Positions 28,845 to 37,202 are shown, numbered from the stretch's first letter. The stretch: 64,000 nucleotides of DNA from Nannocystis punicea (GCF_026965555.1 NZ_CP114040.1:186001-250000); one strand, 5' to 3'. The notes: generated from the sequence alone by a model not told the origin. Numbers and translations: made by a program.

Positions 28845-29033
28845 GCGCGGCGAGCGGCCGATCGTGCGGCGCGAACGAGCGGGGCACGGACGCGCGGTGA
28901 GTGAGGCGAGCCGGGTGCAGCAAAACAGACGGAGAAGGGCTCGCTGCGGGCGCCGCGCACTTCGACGTGTGGCGATCGCAGGGGGCCGTCGCGGGCGCCT
29001 TCGTGGCCGGGGCGAGGCCGCCGCCGGCGGTGC

Positions 29034-29039
29034 TAGGAT
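29034..29039 (+). promoter_or_regulatory. Extended -10 element TGCTAGGAT
   Basis: TGCTAGGAT spans 29031-29039 and ends 9 nt before the ATG of the NtrC-like regulator. No -35 match is seen. Confidence 0.45.
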
Positions 29040-29048
29040 CGTGCCGGC

Positions 29049-30494
29049 ATGAGCGAGACCACGGGCCTGGGCGGCACGATCCTCGTCATCGACGACGAGC
29101 GCAACATCCGTCGCACGCTCCGCATGGTGCTCGAGGGCGAGGGCGCCACGGTGCTCGACGCCGACAGCGCGGAGGAGGGCCTGGAGATGATCCAGCGCGC
29201 CCTCGTCGAGGGCCCCGAGGGGCAGCGGCCGATCCAGGTCGTGATGGTCGACGTCTGCCTGCCCAACATGTCGGGCCTCCAGCTGCTCGAGAAGTTGTGC
29301 GAGATCGGCGGCGGCGCCCCGCCGCTGCCCGTCATCCTGATCAGCGGTCACGCGACCGTCACCGACGCCGTGCGGGCGACGAGGCTCGGCGCGTTCGACT
29401 TCTTCGAGAAGCCGCTCGCGCGCGACCGCGTGATCGTCAGCGTGCGCAACGCCCTGCGTCACTACCAGACCGAGGCCGAGCTGCGCAGCCTGCGGGCGCG
29501 GGCGCGGCGGGAGATCATCGGCGAGTCGCGGCCGATGCAGGAGCTGCTGCGGCAGGTGATCAAGGTCGGCGGCACGCGGGCGCGGGTGCTGATCGAGGGC
29601 GAGAGCGGGACCGGCAAGGAGCTGGTGGCGCGGGCGATCCACGACGCCAGCGAGCGGCGGGCGGGGGCGTTCGTGAAGGTCAACTGCGCCGCGATCCCGC
29701 GCGAGCTGATCGAGAGCGAGCTGTTCGGCCACGAGCGCGGGTCGTTCACCGGCGCGACCGCGCAGAAGCGCGGCCTGTTCGAGCTGGCCCACGGCGGGAC
29801 CCTGTTCCTCGACGAGATCGGCGACATGGACCTGAACGCGCAGGCGAAGGTGTTGCGCGTGCTGCAGAGCGGCGAGCTGATGCGCGTCGGTGGCGAGCGG
29901 CCGATCAAGGTCGACGTGCGTGTGCTCGCGGCGACCCACCGCAACCTGCGCGAGCTCGTCGGCACCGGCGAGTTCCGCGAGGACCTGTACTTCCGCCTCG
30001 CGGTGGTGCCGATCTCGGTGCCGCCGCTGCGCGAGCGCCCCGGCGACGTCGCGCTGCTGTGCCGCTACTACCTCGACCTCGCCTGCCACGAGAACGGCAT
30101 CGCGCCCAAGCGGATGTCGCCGGCGGCCCAGGCCGTGCTCGAGGCGTACCCGTGGCCGGGCAATGTCCGCGAGCTGCGCAACGTGATGGAGCGGATCGCC
30201 ATCCTGTCCGACGGGGACATCGAGATCGGCGACGTGCCGCTGGAGATCCGCGGCGACCTGGAAGAAGAGGCGGCGGCGCCGGTCGGCGGCGATGCGGTGG
30301 TCCAGTTCGGCGAGGGAGCTGTCCCTCCGGGCATGTCCCTCAAGGCATTTCGTGATTCGGTCGAGCGCGCGTTCATCCTCCAGCGCCTGAGCGAGCAGAA
30401 CTGGAACGTGTCGAAGACCGCCGAGACGCTCGACGTCGAGCGCACGCACCTTCATAAAAAGATGAAGCTCCTCGGCATCGCCCGCGGCGGTTGA
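29049..30494 (+). CDS. NtrC-family sigma-54-dependent response regulator
   Basis: The 481-residue regulator has a receiver domain (about 10-135; phospho-acceptor Asp near 68 in VVMVDVCLP, ISGHATVTDAVRATRLGAFDF then the Lys in EKP). A sigma-54 AAA+ domain follows (about 155-390): Walker A GESGTGKE near 185, sigma-54 loop GSFTGA near 231, Walker B GTLFLDEIGDM, and PWPGNVRELRN. The C-terminus carries a Fis-type helix-turn-helix. It activates sigma-54 promoters on phosphorylation, but its histidine kinase is not adjacent. The linker before the Fis domain (EGAVPPGMSLKAF) is encoded over a palindromic element at 30315-30341. Confidence 0.95.
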   Translation: MSETTGLGGTILVIDDERNIRRTLRMVLEGEGATVLDADSAEEGLEMIQRALVEGPEGQRPIQVVMVDVCLPNMSGLQLLEKLCEIGGGAPPLPVILISGHATVTDAVRATRLGAFDFFEKPLARDRVIVSVRNALRHYQTEAELRSLRARARREIIGESRPMQELLRQVIKVGGTRARVLIEGESGTGKELVARAIHDASERRAGAFVKVNCAAIPRELIESELFGHERGSFTGATAQKRGLFELAHGGTLFLDEIGDMDLNAQAKVLRVLQSGELMRVGGERPIKVDVRVLAATHRNLRELVGTGEFREDLYFRLAVVPISVPPLRERPGDVALLCRYYLDLACHENGIAPKRMSPAAQAVLEAYPWPGNVRELRNVMERIAILSDGDIEIGDVPLEIRGDLEEEAAAPVGGDAVVQFGEGAVPPGMSLKAFRDSVERAFILQRLSEQNWNVSKTAETLDVERTHLHKKMKLLGIARGG

Positions 30495-30767
30495 TGCGTG
30501 GGGCGTGGTGACCGGGCTGCGATGCTCGGCCACATCGTGCGTCCTGAGGCGCGGCCCGGTGTGACGGCCATGTCATGCCTGCACTGTTGGAGCGGGTGAG
30601 AGTTGCATCCGGGCAGCCGGTGGAGCGGGGGCGTCCCGGGCCTTTGCAGAGGGAGCAAGCACGCGGAGCGCAACATCGAGAGAGCGTTCGACCGCGAGAG
30701 AGAAACCTTGGAGGAGCCGAGCCGGTCAATTCATCTGCAGTGTGTTGAAAGGAAAATAGGCTTACCC
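30495..30767. other. 273-bp intergenic region
   Basis: It lies between the NtrC-like regulator and the ferritin-like lipoprotein gene. GGCCATG-TCATGCC near 30566-30579 is a weak palindromic-family relative. The last 50 bp are markedly AT-richer (TTGAAAGGAAAATAGGC), with GGAAA at 30750-30754 as likely ribosome site. No clear promoter hexamers or gene. Confidence 0.4.
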
Positions 30768-31886
30768 ATGAACTCCTTTAATCGCTTATCCCTGTCTCTT
30801 GCCGCGCTGTTTTCGAGCCTGCTGTCCGGTTGTGGCGACAGCATGGGCACCTGCCAAGGCGCCCAGTATGCTCCGAAGGTCGAGCTGACCCCCGAGGAGT
30901 ACGCCGAGTTTCAGCGGAACAATCCCTTCTATCCGGACGACGGGTCCCATCCGACCACGTCGGCCGGCGAGAGCACGACGGACGCGAGCACCGGCACGAC
31001 GGATGGGGACGCGAGCACGACGGACGCGAGCACCGACACGACGGATGGGGACGCGAGCACCGACACGACGGATGGAGACGAGAGCACGACCGGGGGCGAG
31101 CTGCTGTCCGAAGCAGAGACCTGCGAGCTGGTGTGCCAGTACATGGTCGACGAGTACGAAAAGCCGCAGGCCTGCGAGGTCACCAAGGCGGCGAACAAGG
31201 TGATCGTCGAGTGCGCGTATCCGGCCACTTGCGGGGGGCGGCGCCACGCTTGCGTGACCTCGTGGGGCGAGCGGGCGGAGGCCGACCCGGCCGGGGCCTG
31301 GCTGGCGCGCGCGGCTCACGACGAGGCGGCCTCGGTCCACGCGTTCCACGAGCTGGCGCGCGAGCTGGCGGCCTGGGGCGCGCCGGCCGAGCTGTTGGCG
31401 CGCATCGACGCCGCCGCGGCCGACGAGGTGCGGCACGCCGAGGTCGTGGCGAACGCGGCTCGGGTCCGCGGGGCCGAGGTCACGCCGCCGACCCACGTGG
31501 CGCTGGCGGTGCGCGAGCTGCAGGCGATCGCGGTCGAGAACGCGGTCGAGGGCTGCGTGCGCGAGACCTGGGCCGCCCTGGCGGCCGCGCATCAGGCTCG
31601 CTTCGCCGCCGAGCCCGAGCTGCGAGCGATGTACGCCGAGATCGCCGCCGACGAGGCGCGCCACGCCGAGCTGGCGTGGGCGATCGACGCCTGGCTCATG
31701 GGACAGCTCGACGCCGCCGGCCGCGAAGCGGTGGCGACCGCCCGTCGCGCGGCGATCGCCGAGCTGCTCGCGTCGCTGGCCGGGTTCGAGGAGCCCGCGC
31801 TGCACACCCTCGGCCTGCCGCCGGCGGTCGCGGCTGTCCGCCTGTGCGGCGAGCTCGACGCGGCGTTGTGGTCCCGGGCGGCTTGA
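30768..31886 (+). CDS. Ferritin-like domain lipoprotein
   Basis: ATG 30768 gives 372 residues with signal ending SSLLSGCGDS, a lipobox, and a Ser/Thr/Asp repeat linker (STTDASTGTTDGD types, about 65-115). A small Cys-containing segment follows (CELVCQYM to CGGRRHAC). From about 175 a four-helix ferritin-like domain appears, with Glu and EXXH-type iron ligands: HDEAASVHAFHELAREL, DEVRHAEVV, ENAVEGCVRETWAAL and DEARHAELA. A diiron site on an outer-membrane or surface lipoprotein could serve iron binding or peroxide handling; the role is unproven. Its 3' end is tandemly duplicated downstream. Confidence 0.85.
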   Translation: MNSFNRLSLSLAALFSSLLSGCGDSMGTCQGAQYAPKVELTPEEYAEFQRNNPFYPDDGSHPTTSAGESTTDASTGTTDGDASTTDASTDTTDGDASTDTTDGDESTTGGELLSEAETCELVCQYMVDEYEKPQACEVTKAANKVIVECAYPATCGGRRHACVTSWGERAEADPAGAWLARAAHDEAASVHAFHELARELAAWGAPAELLARIDAAAADEVRHAEVVANAARVRGAEVTPPTHVALAVRELQAIAVENAVEGCVRETWAALAAAHQARFAAEPELRAMYAEIAADEARHAELAWAIDAWLMGQLDAAGREAVATARRAAIAELLASLAGFEEPALHTLGLPPAVAAVRLCGELDAALWSRAA

Positions 31887-32130
31887 CGCTCGCGGCGAGG
31901 TCACGGTCGGTCTCAGCAGTCCGATCCGCGGGCCCTCGGCCTGGCGCCGGCGGTCGCGGCTGTCCGCCTGTGCGGCGAGCTCGACGCGGCGCTGTGGTCC
32001 CGGGCGGCTTGACGCTCGCGGCGAGGTCACGGTCGGTCTCAGCAGTCCGATCCGCGGGCCCTCGGCCTGGCGCCCATGCGGCGAGCTCGGAGCGGTGTTG
32101 GGTCCCGCGGACTGACGCTCGCGGCGAGGC
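31807..32130 (+). repeat. 126-bp tandem duplication of the ferritin-like gene's 3' end
   Basis: CCCTCGGCCTG begins units at 31807, 31933 and 32059, exactly 126 bp (42 codons) apart. Units 1 and 2 are nearly identical, including the GGCGGCTTGACGC segment with the stop codon; unit 3 is internally deleted and diverged. Unit 1 contains the true gene end, so units 2 and 3 repeat 80 bp of coding sequence plus 46 bp of 3' flank. Confidence 0.9.
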
Positions 32131-32317
32131 CAGGGTCGGCCTCGCGCGAGCTCGGACTGGCCGGAGCGGCAGCGTTCGCGGCGGCCGTCACGCCTCGTCC
32201 TGTCCTCGCCGGGTCCTCTGTCGCGGCTTCCGCGGCGAGGAAGGGTCATCATCGGGCCGGGCTCGTTCGCCCTCGCGCATGACCTTATGAGCATGTACTC
32301 GGAACCATGCCCCATCA

Positions 32318-32339
32318 GACATGCTCCAAGGAGCATGTC
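32318..32339. terminator. Perfect palindromic element between convergent genes
   Basis: GACATGCTCC-AA-GGAGCATGTC is a perfect 10-bp stem with a 2-nt loop. Looser relatives lie at 32290-32312 and 32345-32361. It sits between the ferritin-like gene and the converging RRM gene. Region 32131-32288 before it has no visible gene. Confidence 0.65.
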
Positions 32340-32359
32340 GAATAGAACATCTCCGAAGG

Positions 32360-32602
32360 TCAAATGGCGAACTCGACGCGCAGGCGGTGGCCGGCGAAGG
32401 TCGAGCCGTCGAGGGCGCGACGGGCCCCGTGGGCGGCGGCCTCGTCGGCGAAGGTGACGTAGGCGATGACGAGCTCGCGGCGGGGGATCAGGCGGACGTC
32501 GTCGATGACGCCGAAGTGGCCCCAGGCCTCGCGCAGCGCTTCGGGGGAGGCCGAGGGGGGCAAGCCTCCGATGTAGAGCGTGCGGGTCTTGGGGGCGGGC
32601 AT
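32360..32602 (-). CDS. Small RRM-type RNA-binding protein
   Basis: The 80-residue product is a single RNA-recognition motif: RNP2 is TLYIGGLP at the start and RNP1 is ELVIAYVTFAD near 45-55, with ALREAWGHFGVIDDVRLI between. Bacterial RRM proteins of this size (Rbp family) occur in cyanobacteria and myxobacteria and bind single-stranded RNA. Unlike eukaryotic RNP1, the central aromatic is reduced (AYVTF). Its start is 3 bp after the plsY stop, so it is probably co-transcribed with plsY. Confidence 0.85.
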   Translation of the reverse strand: MPAPKTRTLYIGGLPPSASPEALREAWGHFGVIDDVRLIPRRELVIAYVTFADEAAAHGARRALDGSTFAGHRLRVEFAI

Positions 32603-32605
32603 AAG

Positions 32606-33202
32606 TCAGGACGAGGCTCTGCGCGAGCGGGACAGCTCGCGGAGGTTGCCGCGATGCCGGACCCAGATCAGGGCGGCGATCGCGACGACCAACCCTTTGT
32701 AGGCCGGCGGCGCGTCGGTGATCAAGATGTGGAGCGCCGCAGCGTTCACGGCCGTGAGCGAGCCGATCGCAGACACGCGGGTGAGGGCGAGGGTCTGCAC
32801 GTAGACGACCGCGGCCATGAGTCCGGCGAGCGGCACCAAGGCAGAGAACACCCCGAGCGCGCAGGCGACACCCTTGCCGCCGCGGAACCCGAGATAGACG
32901 GGGAAGATGTGGCCGAGGGTCGCCGCAAGACCGACCCAGGCGAGCGCCGACGGCGAGTCCGGAAGGTCGCCCAGGCCGGAGTCCATGGCCATGCGGACGG
33001 GCAGGTAGGCCTTGAAGACGTCGAGCAAGAAGACGACGAGGCCCCACTTCGCGCCGAGCACCCGCGACGCATTGGTCGCGCCGATGTTGCCGGAGCCGAG
33101 CTGCCGGATGTCGACTCCGCGCAAATATCCGACCACCACGCCCATCGGGATCGCAGCGATGAGGTAGGCGAAGAGACACCACCCGAGGACGCTCAGAGCC
33201 AT
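32606..33202 (-). CDS. plsY: Glycerol-3-phosphate acyltransferase PlsY
   Basis: PlsY is the membrane enzyme that acylates glycerol-3-phosphate with acyl-phosphate, the first step of phospholipid synthesis. The 198-residue protein has five or so hydrophobic segments and the three family motifs: IRQLGSGNIGATNASRVLG, HIFPVYLGFRGGKGVAC and, more degenerate, the region after VSAIGSL. Length is normal. TATGCT (minus strand, 33212-33217) ends 9 nt before the ATG, suggesting its own near-leaderless promoter despite lying downstream of the his operon. The RRM gene follows directly. Confidence 0.93.
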   Translation of the reverse strand: MALSVLGWCLFAYLIAAIPMGVVVGYLRGVDIRQLGSGNIGATNASRVLGAKWGLVVFLLDVFKAYLPVRMAMDSGLGDLPDSPSALAWVGLAATLGHIFPVYLGFRGGKGVACALGVFSALVPLAGLMAAVVYVQTLALTRVSAIGSLTAVNAAALHILITDAPPAYKGLVVAIAALIWVRHRGNLRELSRSRRASS

Positions 33203-33985
33203 GGCGCGCCCAGCATATCCGCTCTCCGCCGCGCCGTCCCGGTGCCGCGGCCCGACCCGTGGGGGCCGTCGACGGCGTGCCGCCCGAGCTGCGCCCTCCT
33301 CGCGCCGCGCCCGGCGGACACCTGCGTCGTGGGTGCCCGCCGGCGAGCCGCTCGCAAGCGCCGAGGTCGCCGCGTGGTCGCTTCGCGCGTGCCCGTCGCC
33401 GTGGACCGCTCACGCTCGCCGAGGTCATCGCACGGGTCTTCGTGAGTGTCCCGGCGAGCCCGCTCGCGCTCGCCGAGGTCGCTGCGCGGGCGGCTCGTGG
33501 GTGCCCCGTCCGGCCAGCCCGCTCGCGCTCGCCGAGGCCGTCGCGGCGATCCCTTCGCTGCCGCTGTCGACGGCTCCCGGTCGCGCTCGCCGGTCCTCGC
33601 GCCGGTAGCCTCGCGGCCGTCGCCGGCGAGCCCGGTCGCGCTCACCCAGGTCCCCGCGCGAGCGCCTGCCTGCCGCCGGCGAGGCCGGTCGCGCTCGGCG
33701 AGGTCGTCGCGGCGGTCACTTCGCGGCTGCGGTCGACGGGCCCACTTGCGCTCGCGGGGGGTCGCCGCGCCGGAGGCTCCCCGGCTGCTGCCGTCGGCGA
33801 GCCCGCTCGCGCTCGACAAGGTCGGCGCGCCGCCGAGGTCACCGTTGTCGTCGGCGAGCTCGCGCTCGCCGGGAGGCCCGCCTCATCGCGCGCGGGTGTC
33901 TGCGAATTTTTCGCGACACAGCAGACTCTTCGCGCGCGAAGCCGGCGTCCGGCCTGTCCGGCGGACACGTGCCTGGCCGTCGGTG
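33203..33985. other. 783-bp intergenic region filled by a minisatellite
   Basis: It lies between hisIE and plsY on the same strand. Apart from the plsY promoter at 33212-33217, most of it is the tandem array described at 33341-33868. Open frames here are long only because the repeat lacks stops; repeat spacing is not a multiple of three, so I do not call a gene. A small AT-rich dyad GCGAATTTTTCGC sits at 33902-33914. Confidence 0.6.
33341..33868. repeat. Degenerate minisatellite, about ten units of 53-61 bp
   Basis: The core CGGCGAGCCCGCTCGCGCTC followed by GCCGAGGTCGTCGCG recurs at about 33341, 33398, 33452, 33511, 33571, 33624, 33677, 33734, 33795 and 33852. Spacings are 57, 54, 59, 60, 53, 53, 57, 61 and 57 bp. 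The core is far better conserved than the spacer between cores. In single frames it spells fragments like SPLALAEVAA, but length drift breaks the frame. Confidence 0.75.
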
Positions 33986-34756
33986 TCAGCCCGACGGCGC
34001 GCGATCGTCCGGCTCGCCGGCCCGGGCGGGTACGCGGGCCGCCTTCTCGTCGAGGCCGCTGCGGCCCATGCGGCGCGCGAGCTCGGCGGCGACGTCGGCC
34101 AGCGGGACGTCGCGGTGGGCCAGGCCGACGAGGGCGTGGAACAGCAGGTCGGCGGCCTCGCGGGCGATGTGGCCGCGGTCGTCCTCGGCCAGCGCCTCGG
34201 CGAGCTCGCCGGCCTCCTCGTCGAGCTTGGCGGCGATCTTCGGCACCCCCGCGGCGAGGAGGTCGCGGACGTAGCTCTTGCCGTCGCGGTTCGTCATCCC
34301 GCGCCCGGCCTTGCGCTCGCAGATCTCGGCGAACAGCTGCTCGAACACCGCGCTCGGCCGCGGCGCCGGCGGCTCGCCGACGGGGCGGAAGAAGCAGCTC
34401 GGCGCGCCGGTGTGACAGGTCGGCCCGCGCGGGGCGGCGCGGACCAGCAGCGCGTCGGCGTCGCAGTCGACGTACAGGCCGCGCAGCTCGAGGGTGTGCC
34501 CCGAGGTCTCGCCCTTCTCCCACAGCTGCTGCCGGCTGCGGCTCCAGAACGTCACGCGCCCGCTGGCCAGGGTGCGCGCCAGCGCCTCGGCGTTCATGTG
34601 GCCGAGCATCAGCACCTCGCCGGTGTCCACGTGCTGGACCACGGCGGCGACCAGGCCGTCGGGGCCTGGCGTCAGCGCCGACCACAGGGCGGCGGGGTCT
34701 GTCGGGAGGGACATGTCCGTGACGACAGGTGCGGAGGAGCAGGTCCTCGCGGACAT
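33986..34756 (-). CDS. hisIE: Bifunctional phosphoribosyl-AMP cyclohydrolase / phosphoribosyl-ATP pyrophosphatase
   Basis: The fused enzyme carries out steps 2 and 3 of histidine synthesis. Coordinates use ATG 34756 (256 residues), but ATG 34714 (242 residues, MSLPTDPAALW) is equally plausible; that ATG lies inside a GGACATGTCC palindrome. The HisI part shows EVLMLGHMNAEAL, VTFWSRSRQQLWEKGETSGH, and the zinc ligands in DCDADALLV and GPTCHTG. The HisE part follows from about 155 (YVRDLLAAGVPKIAAKLDEEAGEL, EAADLLFHALVGLA). It is the last gene of hisH-hisA-hisF-hisIE, separated from hisF by a block of palindromic elements. Confidence 0.95.
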   Translation of the reverse strand: MSARTCSSAPVVTDMSLPTDPAALWSALTPGPDGLVAAVVQHVDTGEVLMLGHMNAEALARTLASGRVTFWSRSRQQLWEKGETSGHTLELRGLYVDCDADALLVRAAPRGPTCHTGAPSCFFRPVGEPPAPRPSAVFEQLFAEICERKAGRGMTNRDGKSYVRDLLAAGVPKIAAKLDEEAGELAEALAEDDRGHIAREAADLLFHALVGLAHRDVPLADVAAELARRMGRSGLDEKAARVPARAGEPDDRAPSG

Positions 34757-34774
34757 GCCCTCGCGGGCATGTCC
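34697..34774. repeat. Palindromic block between hisF and hisIE
   Basis: From right to left the block contains the perfect hairpin GGACATGCCC-TCGC-GGGCATGTCC (34751-34774), then GACAGGTGCGGAGGAGCAGGTCC-type arms, then GGACATGTCC (34709-34718) and TCTGTC. It overlaps both possible hisIE start codons, so it could shape translation or transcription between the genes. Confidence 0.7.
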
Positions 34775-34780
34775 GTTCGG

Positions 34781-35596
34781 TCAGCCGGTGATGAGCACCC
34801 CGCGCGGCGCCTCGTGGGGGCGGACGGGGATGCCGTGGTCGGCCAGGTAGTGCTTGGCCTGGGCGATGGTGTAGAGGCCGAAGTGGAAGATCGACGCGGC
34901 GAGGGCGGCGTCGGCGGCGCCCTCCTTGGGGTCGAGGCCCTGGCGCAGGTGCTCGAGCGAGCCGACGCCGCCGGAGGCGATCACCGGGATCGGCACGCGC
35001 CGGCTGACCTCGCGGGTGATCGCCAGGTCGTAGCCGTCGCGGGTCCCGTCCTTGTCCATCGAGGTCAGCAAGATCTCCCCGGCGCCGAGCGCGGCGGCCT
35101 GCTCGCACCACGACAGCGCGTCGAGGCCGGTCGAGCGGGTGCCGCCGTGGATCACGACCTCGTACAGCGGGTCGGTCTCGCCGGGCAGCGGCTTCAGCTG
35201 GCGCACGTCGACGGCGACGACGATGCACTGGCTGCCGTAGCGGTCGGCGAGCTGGCGGATGAGGAGCGGGTTGGCGACGGCGGCGCTGTTGACGGCGACC
35301 TTGTCGGCGCCGGCGCCGAGCAGGCGGCGGACGTCGGCCTCGCGGCGGACCCCGCCGCCGACGGTCAGCGGCGTGAAGATCTGCCCGGCCACGCGGCGGA
35401 CGACGTCGACGAAGGTGTCACGCCCCTCGGTGGTCGCGGTGATGTCGAGGAGGCACAGCTCGTCGGCGCCTTGCGTGTCGTAGGCGCGCGCGGCCTCGAC
35501 GGGGTCGCCCGTGTCGCGCAGGTTGGCGAAATGGACGCCCTTGACGACCCGGCCGTTCTTGATATCGAGGCAGGGGATCACACGGCGCTTCAACAT
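34781..35596 (-). CDS. hisF: Imidazole glycerol phosphate synthase, cyclase subunit
   Basis: HisF pairs with HisH and uses ammonia from glutamine to form imidazole glycerol phosphate and AICAR. The 271-residue TIM barrel shows the duplicated half-barrel pattern: [16 protein letters not shown] with catalytic Asp11, [14 protein letters not shown], the second catalytic Asp in [16 protein letters not shown], and [14 protein letters not shown]. It is slightly longer than usual because of [12 protein letters not shown]. It overlaps the end of hisA by 7 bp. Confidence 0.97.
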   Translation of the reverse strand: MLKRRVIPCLDIKNGRVVKGVHFANLRDTGDPVEAARAYDTQGADELCLLDITATTEGRDTFVDVVRRVAGQIFTPLTVGGGVRREADVRRLLGAGADKVAVNSAAVANPLLIRQLADRYGSQCIVVAVDVRQLKPLPGETDPLYEVVIHGGTRSTGLDALSWCEQAAALGAGEILLTSMDKDGTRDGYDLAITREVSRRVPIPVIASGGVGSLEHLRQGLDPKEGAADAALAASIFHFGLYTIAQAKHYLADHGIPVRPHEAPRGVLITG

Positions 35597-36312
35597 CGAG
35601 CGAGGGCCTCCTCCAACGTAAAGCTACCTTCGTAGAGCGCGCGCCCGAGGACCACCGCGCGCACGTCGGCGGCGCGCAGGGCGTCGAGATCGGCGAGCGA
35701 GCCGACGCCGCCGCTGGCGATCACGAGGACGCTGGGGACGGCGCGTTGCAGGCTGATGGTGGCGTCGACGGCCGGCCCGCACTGCAGGCCGTCGCGGGCG
35801 ATGTCGGTGTGCAGCAGCGCTGCTGCGCCCCAGATCGCCGCGGTCTTGGCGAGCGCGAGCGCGGGCACGGCGGTCGGCTCTTGCCAGCCCGCGAGGGCGA
35901 CCAGGCCGTCGCGGGCGTCGATGGCGACGATGATGCGGCCGGGGTGTTGCCGGCACAGCAGCGACACCGCGTCGGGGTCGCGGACGGCGAGGGTGCCGAC
36001 GACGACGTAGTCGGCGCCGGTATCGAGCACGGCGATCACCGCGGCCGGGTCGCGCAGGCCGCCGCCGACCTCGACCTCGGCGCCGCCCTCGTGGGCGATG
36101 TCGACGAGCTGGCGGATGAGGTCGGTCTGGACCGGGCGGCCGGCGAAGGCGCCGTCGAGGTCGACGATGTGGACGCGCCGGGCCCCCGCGGCCAGGAAGT
36201 CGCGCAGGGCGCCGCGCGGGTCGTCCGCGTAGACCGTGGCCTGTCGCGGGTCGCCCTCGCGCAGGCGCACCGCCTTGCCGCCCATCAGGTCGATGGCGGG
36301 GATCGCCAGCAT
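35590..36312 (-). CDS. hisA: ProFAR isomerase
   Basis: HisA catalyses the Amadori rearrangement of ProFAR to PRFAR, the fourth step of histidine synthesis. ATG 36312 gives 240 residues. [16 protein letters not shown] holds the catalytic Asp near residue 8, [10 protein letters not shown] and VEVGGGLRD the phosphate site, and [15 protein letters not shown] the second catalytic Asp. The start overlaps the hisH stop (ATGA type) and the stop overlaps hisF. Confidence 0.97.
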   Translation of the reverse strand: MLAIPAIDLMGGKAVRLREGDPRQATVYADDPRGALRDFLAAGARRVHIVDLDGAFAGRPVQTDLIRQLVDIAHEGGAEVEVGGGLRDPAAVIAVLDTGADYVVVGTLAVRDPDAVSLLCRQHPGRIIVAIDARDGLVALAGWQEPTAVPALALAKTAAIWGAAALLHTDIARDGLQCGPAVDATISLQRAVPSVLVIASGGVGSLADLDALRAADVRAVVLGRALYEGSFTLEEALARC

Positions 36313-36932
36313 CAGGCGCGGCCTCCGAGGATGAAGCTGCGGAGGAACCGAAGCCCCGACCACTGGCTCTTCTCGGGGTGGAACTGACAGCCGAACACGT
36401 TGCCGCGGGCGATGGTGGCCGGGAATTCGACGCTGCCGTAGCGGCACCACCACATCACCAGGCTCGGGTCCGTGGTCTCGACGTAGTAGCTGTGGGCGAA
36501 GTAGAAGTGCTCGCCGGTCGGCTGCACGTCGCTCCAGCCCATGTGGGGGATCTTCAGGCGCGCCGCGTCGGGCTCGTCGCCGGCCCGCATGTCGCTCGGG
36601 AACCGGCGCACGCGGCCCGGCAGGACCTTGAGGCCGTCGAAGCCGCCGGACTCCTCGCTGGTCTCGAACAGCAGCTGCATGCCGAGGCAGATGCCGAGGA
36701 ACGGGTCGCCGCGCTCGATGACCATGCGCAGGGCCGCGCCCATGGCCCCGTCGACCAGCGCCCGGGTGGTCGGGCCGAACGAGCCCTGACCGGGGAACAC
36801 GACCATGCGCGCGGTGGCGACGCGGTCGGGGTCGCTGGAGACGATCACCGAGGCGCCGACCTGGATGAGCGCGTGTTCGACGCTGTCCAGGTTCCCGAGC
36901 TGACTGTCGACCAGGATGACTTCGCGCGGCAT
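36312..36932 (-). CDS. hisH: Imidazole glycerol phosphate synthase, glutamine amidotransferase subunit
   Basis: HisH hydrolyses glutamine and channels ammonia to HisF. ATG 36932 gives 206 residues starting REVILVDSQLGNLDSV. The class I amidotransferase triad is visible: nucleophilic Cys in FLGICLGMQLLFE, and His plus Glu in FGCQFHPEKSQ. VVFPGQGSFG is the oxyanion strand. It is the first gene of the operon; the 270-bp region upstream is shared with the divergent FecR-like gene. Confidence 0.97.
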   Translation of the reverse strand: MPREVILVDSQLGNLDSVEHALIQVGASVIVSSDPDRVATARMVVFPGQGSFGPTTRALVDGAMGAALRMVIERGDPFLGICLGMQLLFETSEESGGFDGLKVLPGRVRRFPSDMRAGDEPDAARLKIPHMGWSDVQPTGEHFYFAHSYYVETTDPSLVMWWCRYGSVEFPATIARGNVFGCQFHPEKSQWSGLRFLRSFILGGRA

Positions 36933-37202
36933 GAGGGAACAGCGGGTTTTTATCACAGGTCCGCTCAGATCCAGCGCGGCTTTTACGTGACACGGTACGT
37001 AACCGCGTACCGGGCCCGCAGCGCGAAGAACTCGAAATGTCAAGCGCTGAATTCGTGGTCACGCGCGCTCGCACGGCGAAAGTGGGCGGGGCCGCGCGCG
37101 AGCCCGGTGGGTTCGGCTGTCCTCGCGGACATCCGCGGGCCGTGGCCGCGCAAAGGGGCCGGATTTTCGTGGTATAGCCGCGTTCGACCGGCAGGAGGCA
37201 CC
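36933..37202. promoter_or_regulatory. Divergent his operon / FecR-cyclase control region
   Basis: The region contains the inverted repeat CGGTACG-TAACC-GCGTACCG type dyad at 36993-37012 and AT-richer patches near 36948-36960 and 36980-36988. TATAGC (37173-37178) is a possible -10 for the rightward gene, which also has AGGAGG at 37193-37198. Part of a palindromic element (GGCTGTCC-TCGC-GGACATCC) lies at 37116-37133. Confidence 0.45.
36993..37012. promoter_or_regulatory. Operator-like inverted repeat CGGTACG-N6-CGTACCG
   Basis: Seven-base arms CGGTACG and CGTACCG flank a 6-nt centre, a size suited to a dimeric helix-turn-helix repressor. It lies about 60 bp upstream of hisH in the divergent gap. 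No regulator is assigned. Confidence 0.45.

Noticed and set aside
33341..33868. Repeat array considered as CRISPR
   Set aside because: Repeats are degenerate, spacers are partly similar to each other, there is no leader or cas gene, and unit length drifts; it fits a minisatellite.
33203..33985. A protein-coding gene for repeats such as SPLALAEV in the minisatellite
   Set aside because: Unit lengths of 53-61 bp are mostly not multiples of three, so no frame keeps the peptide.
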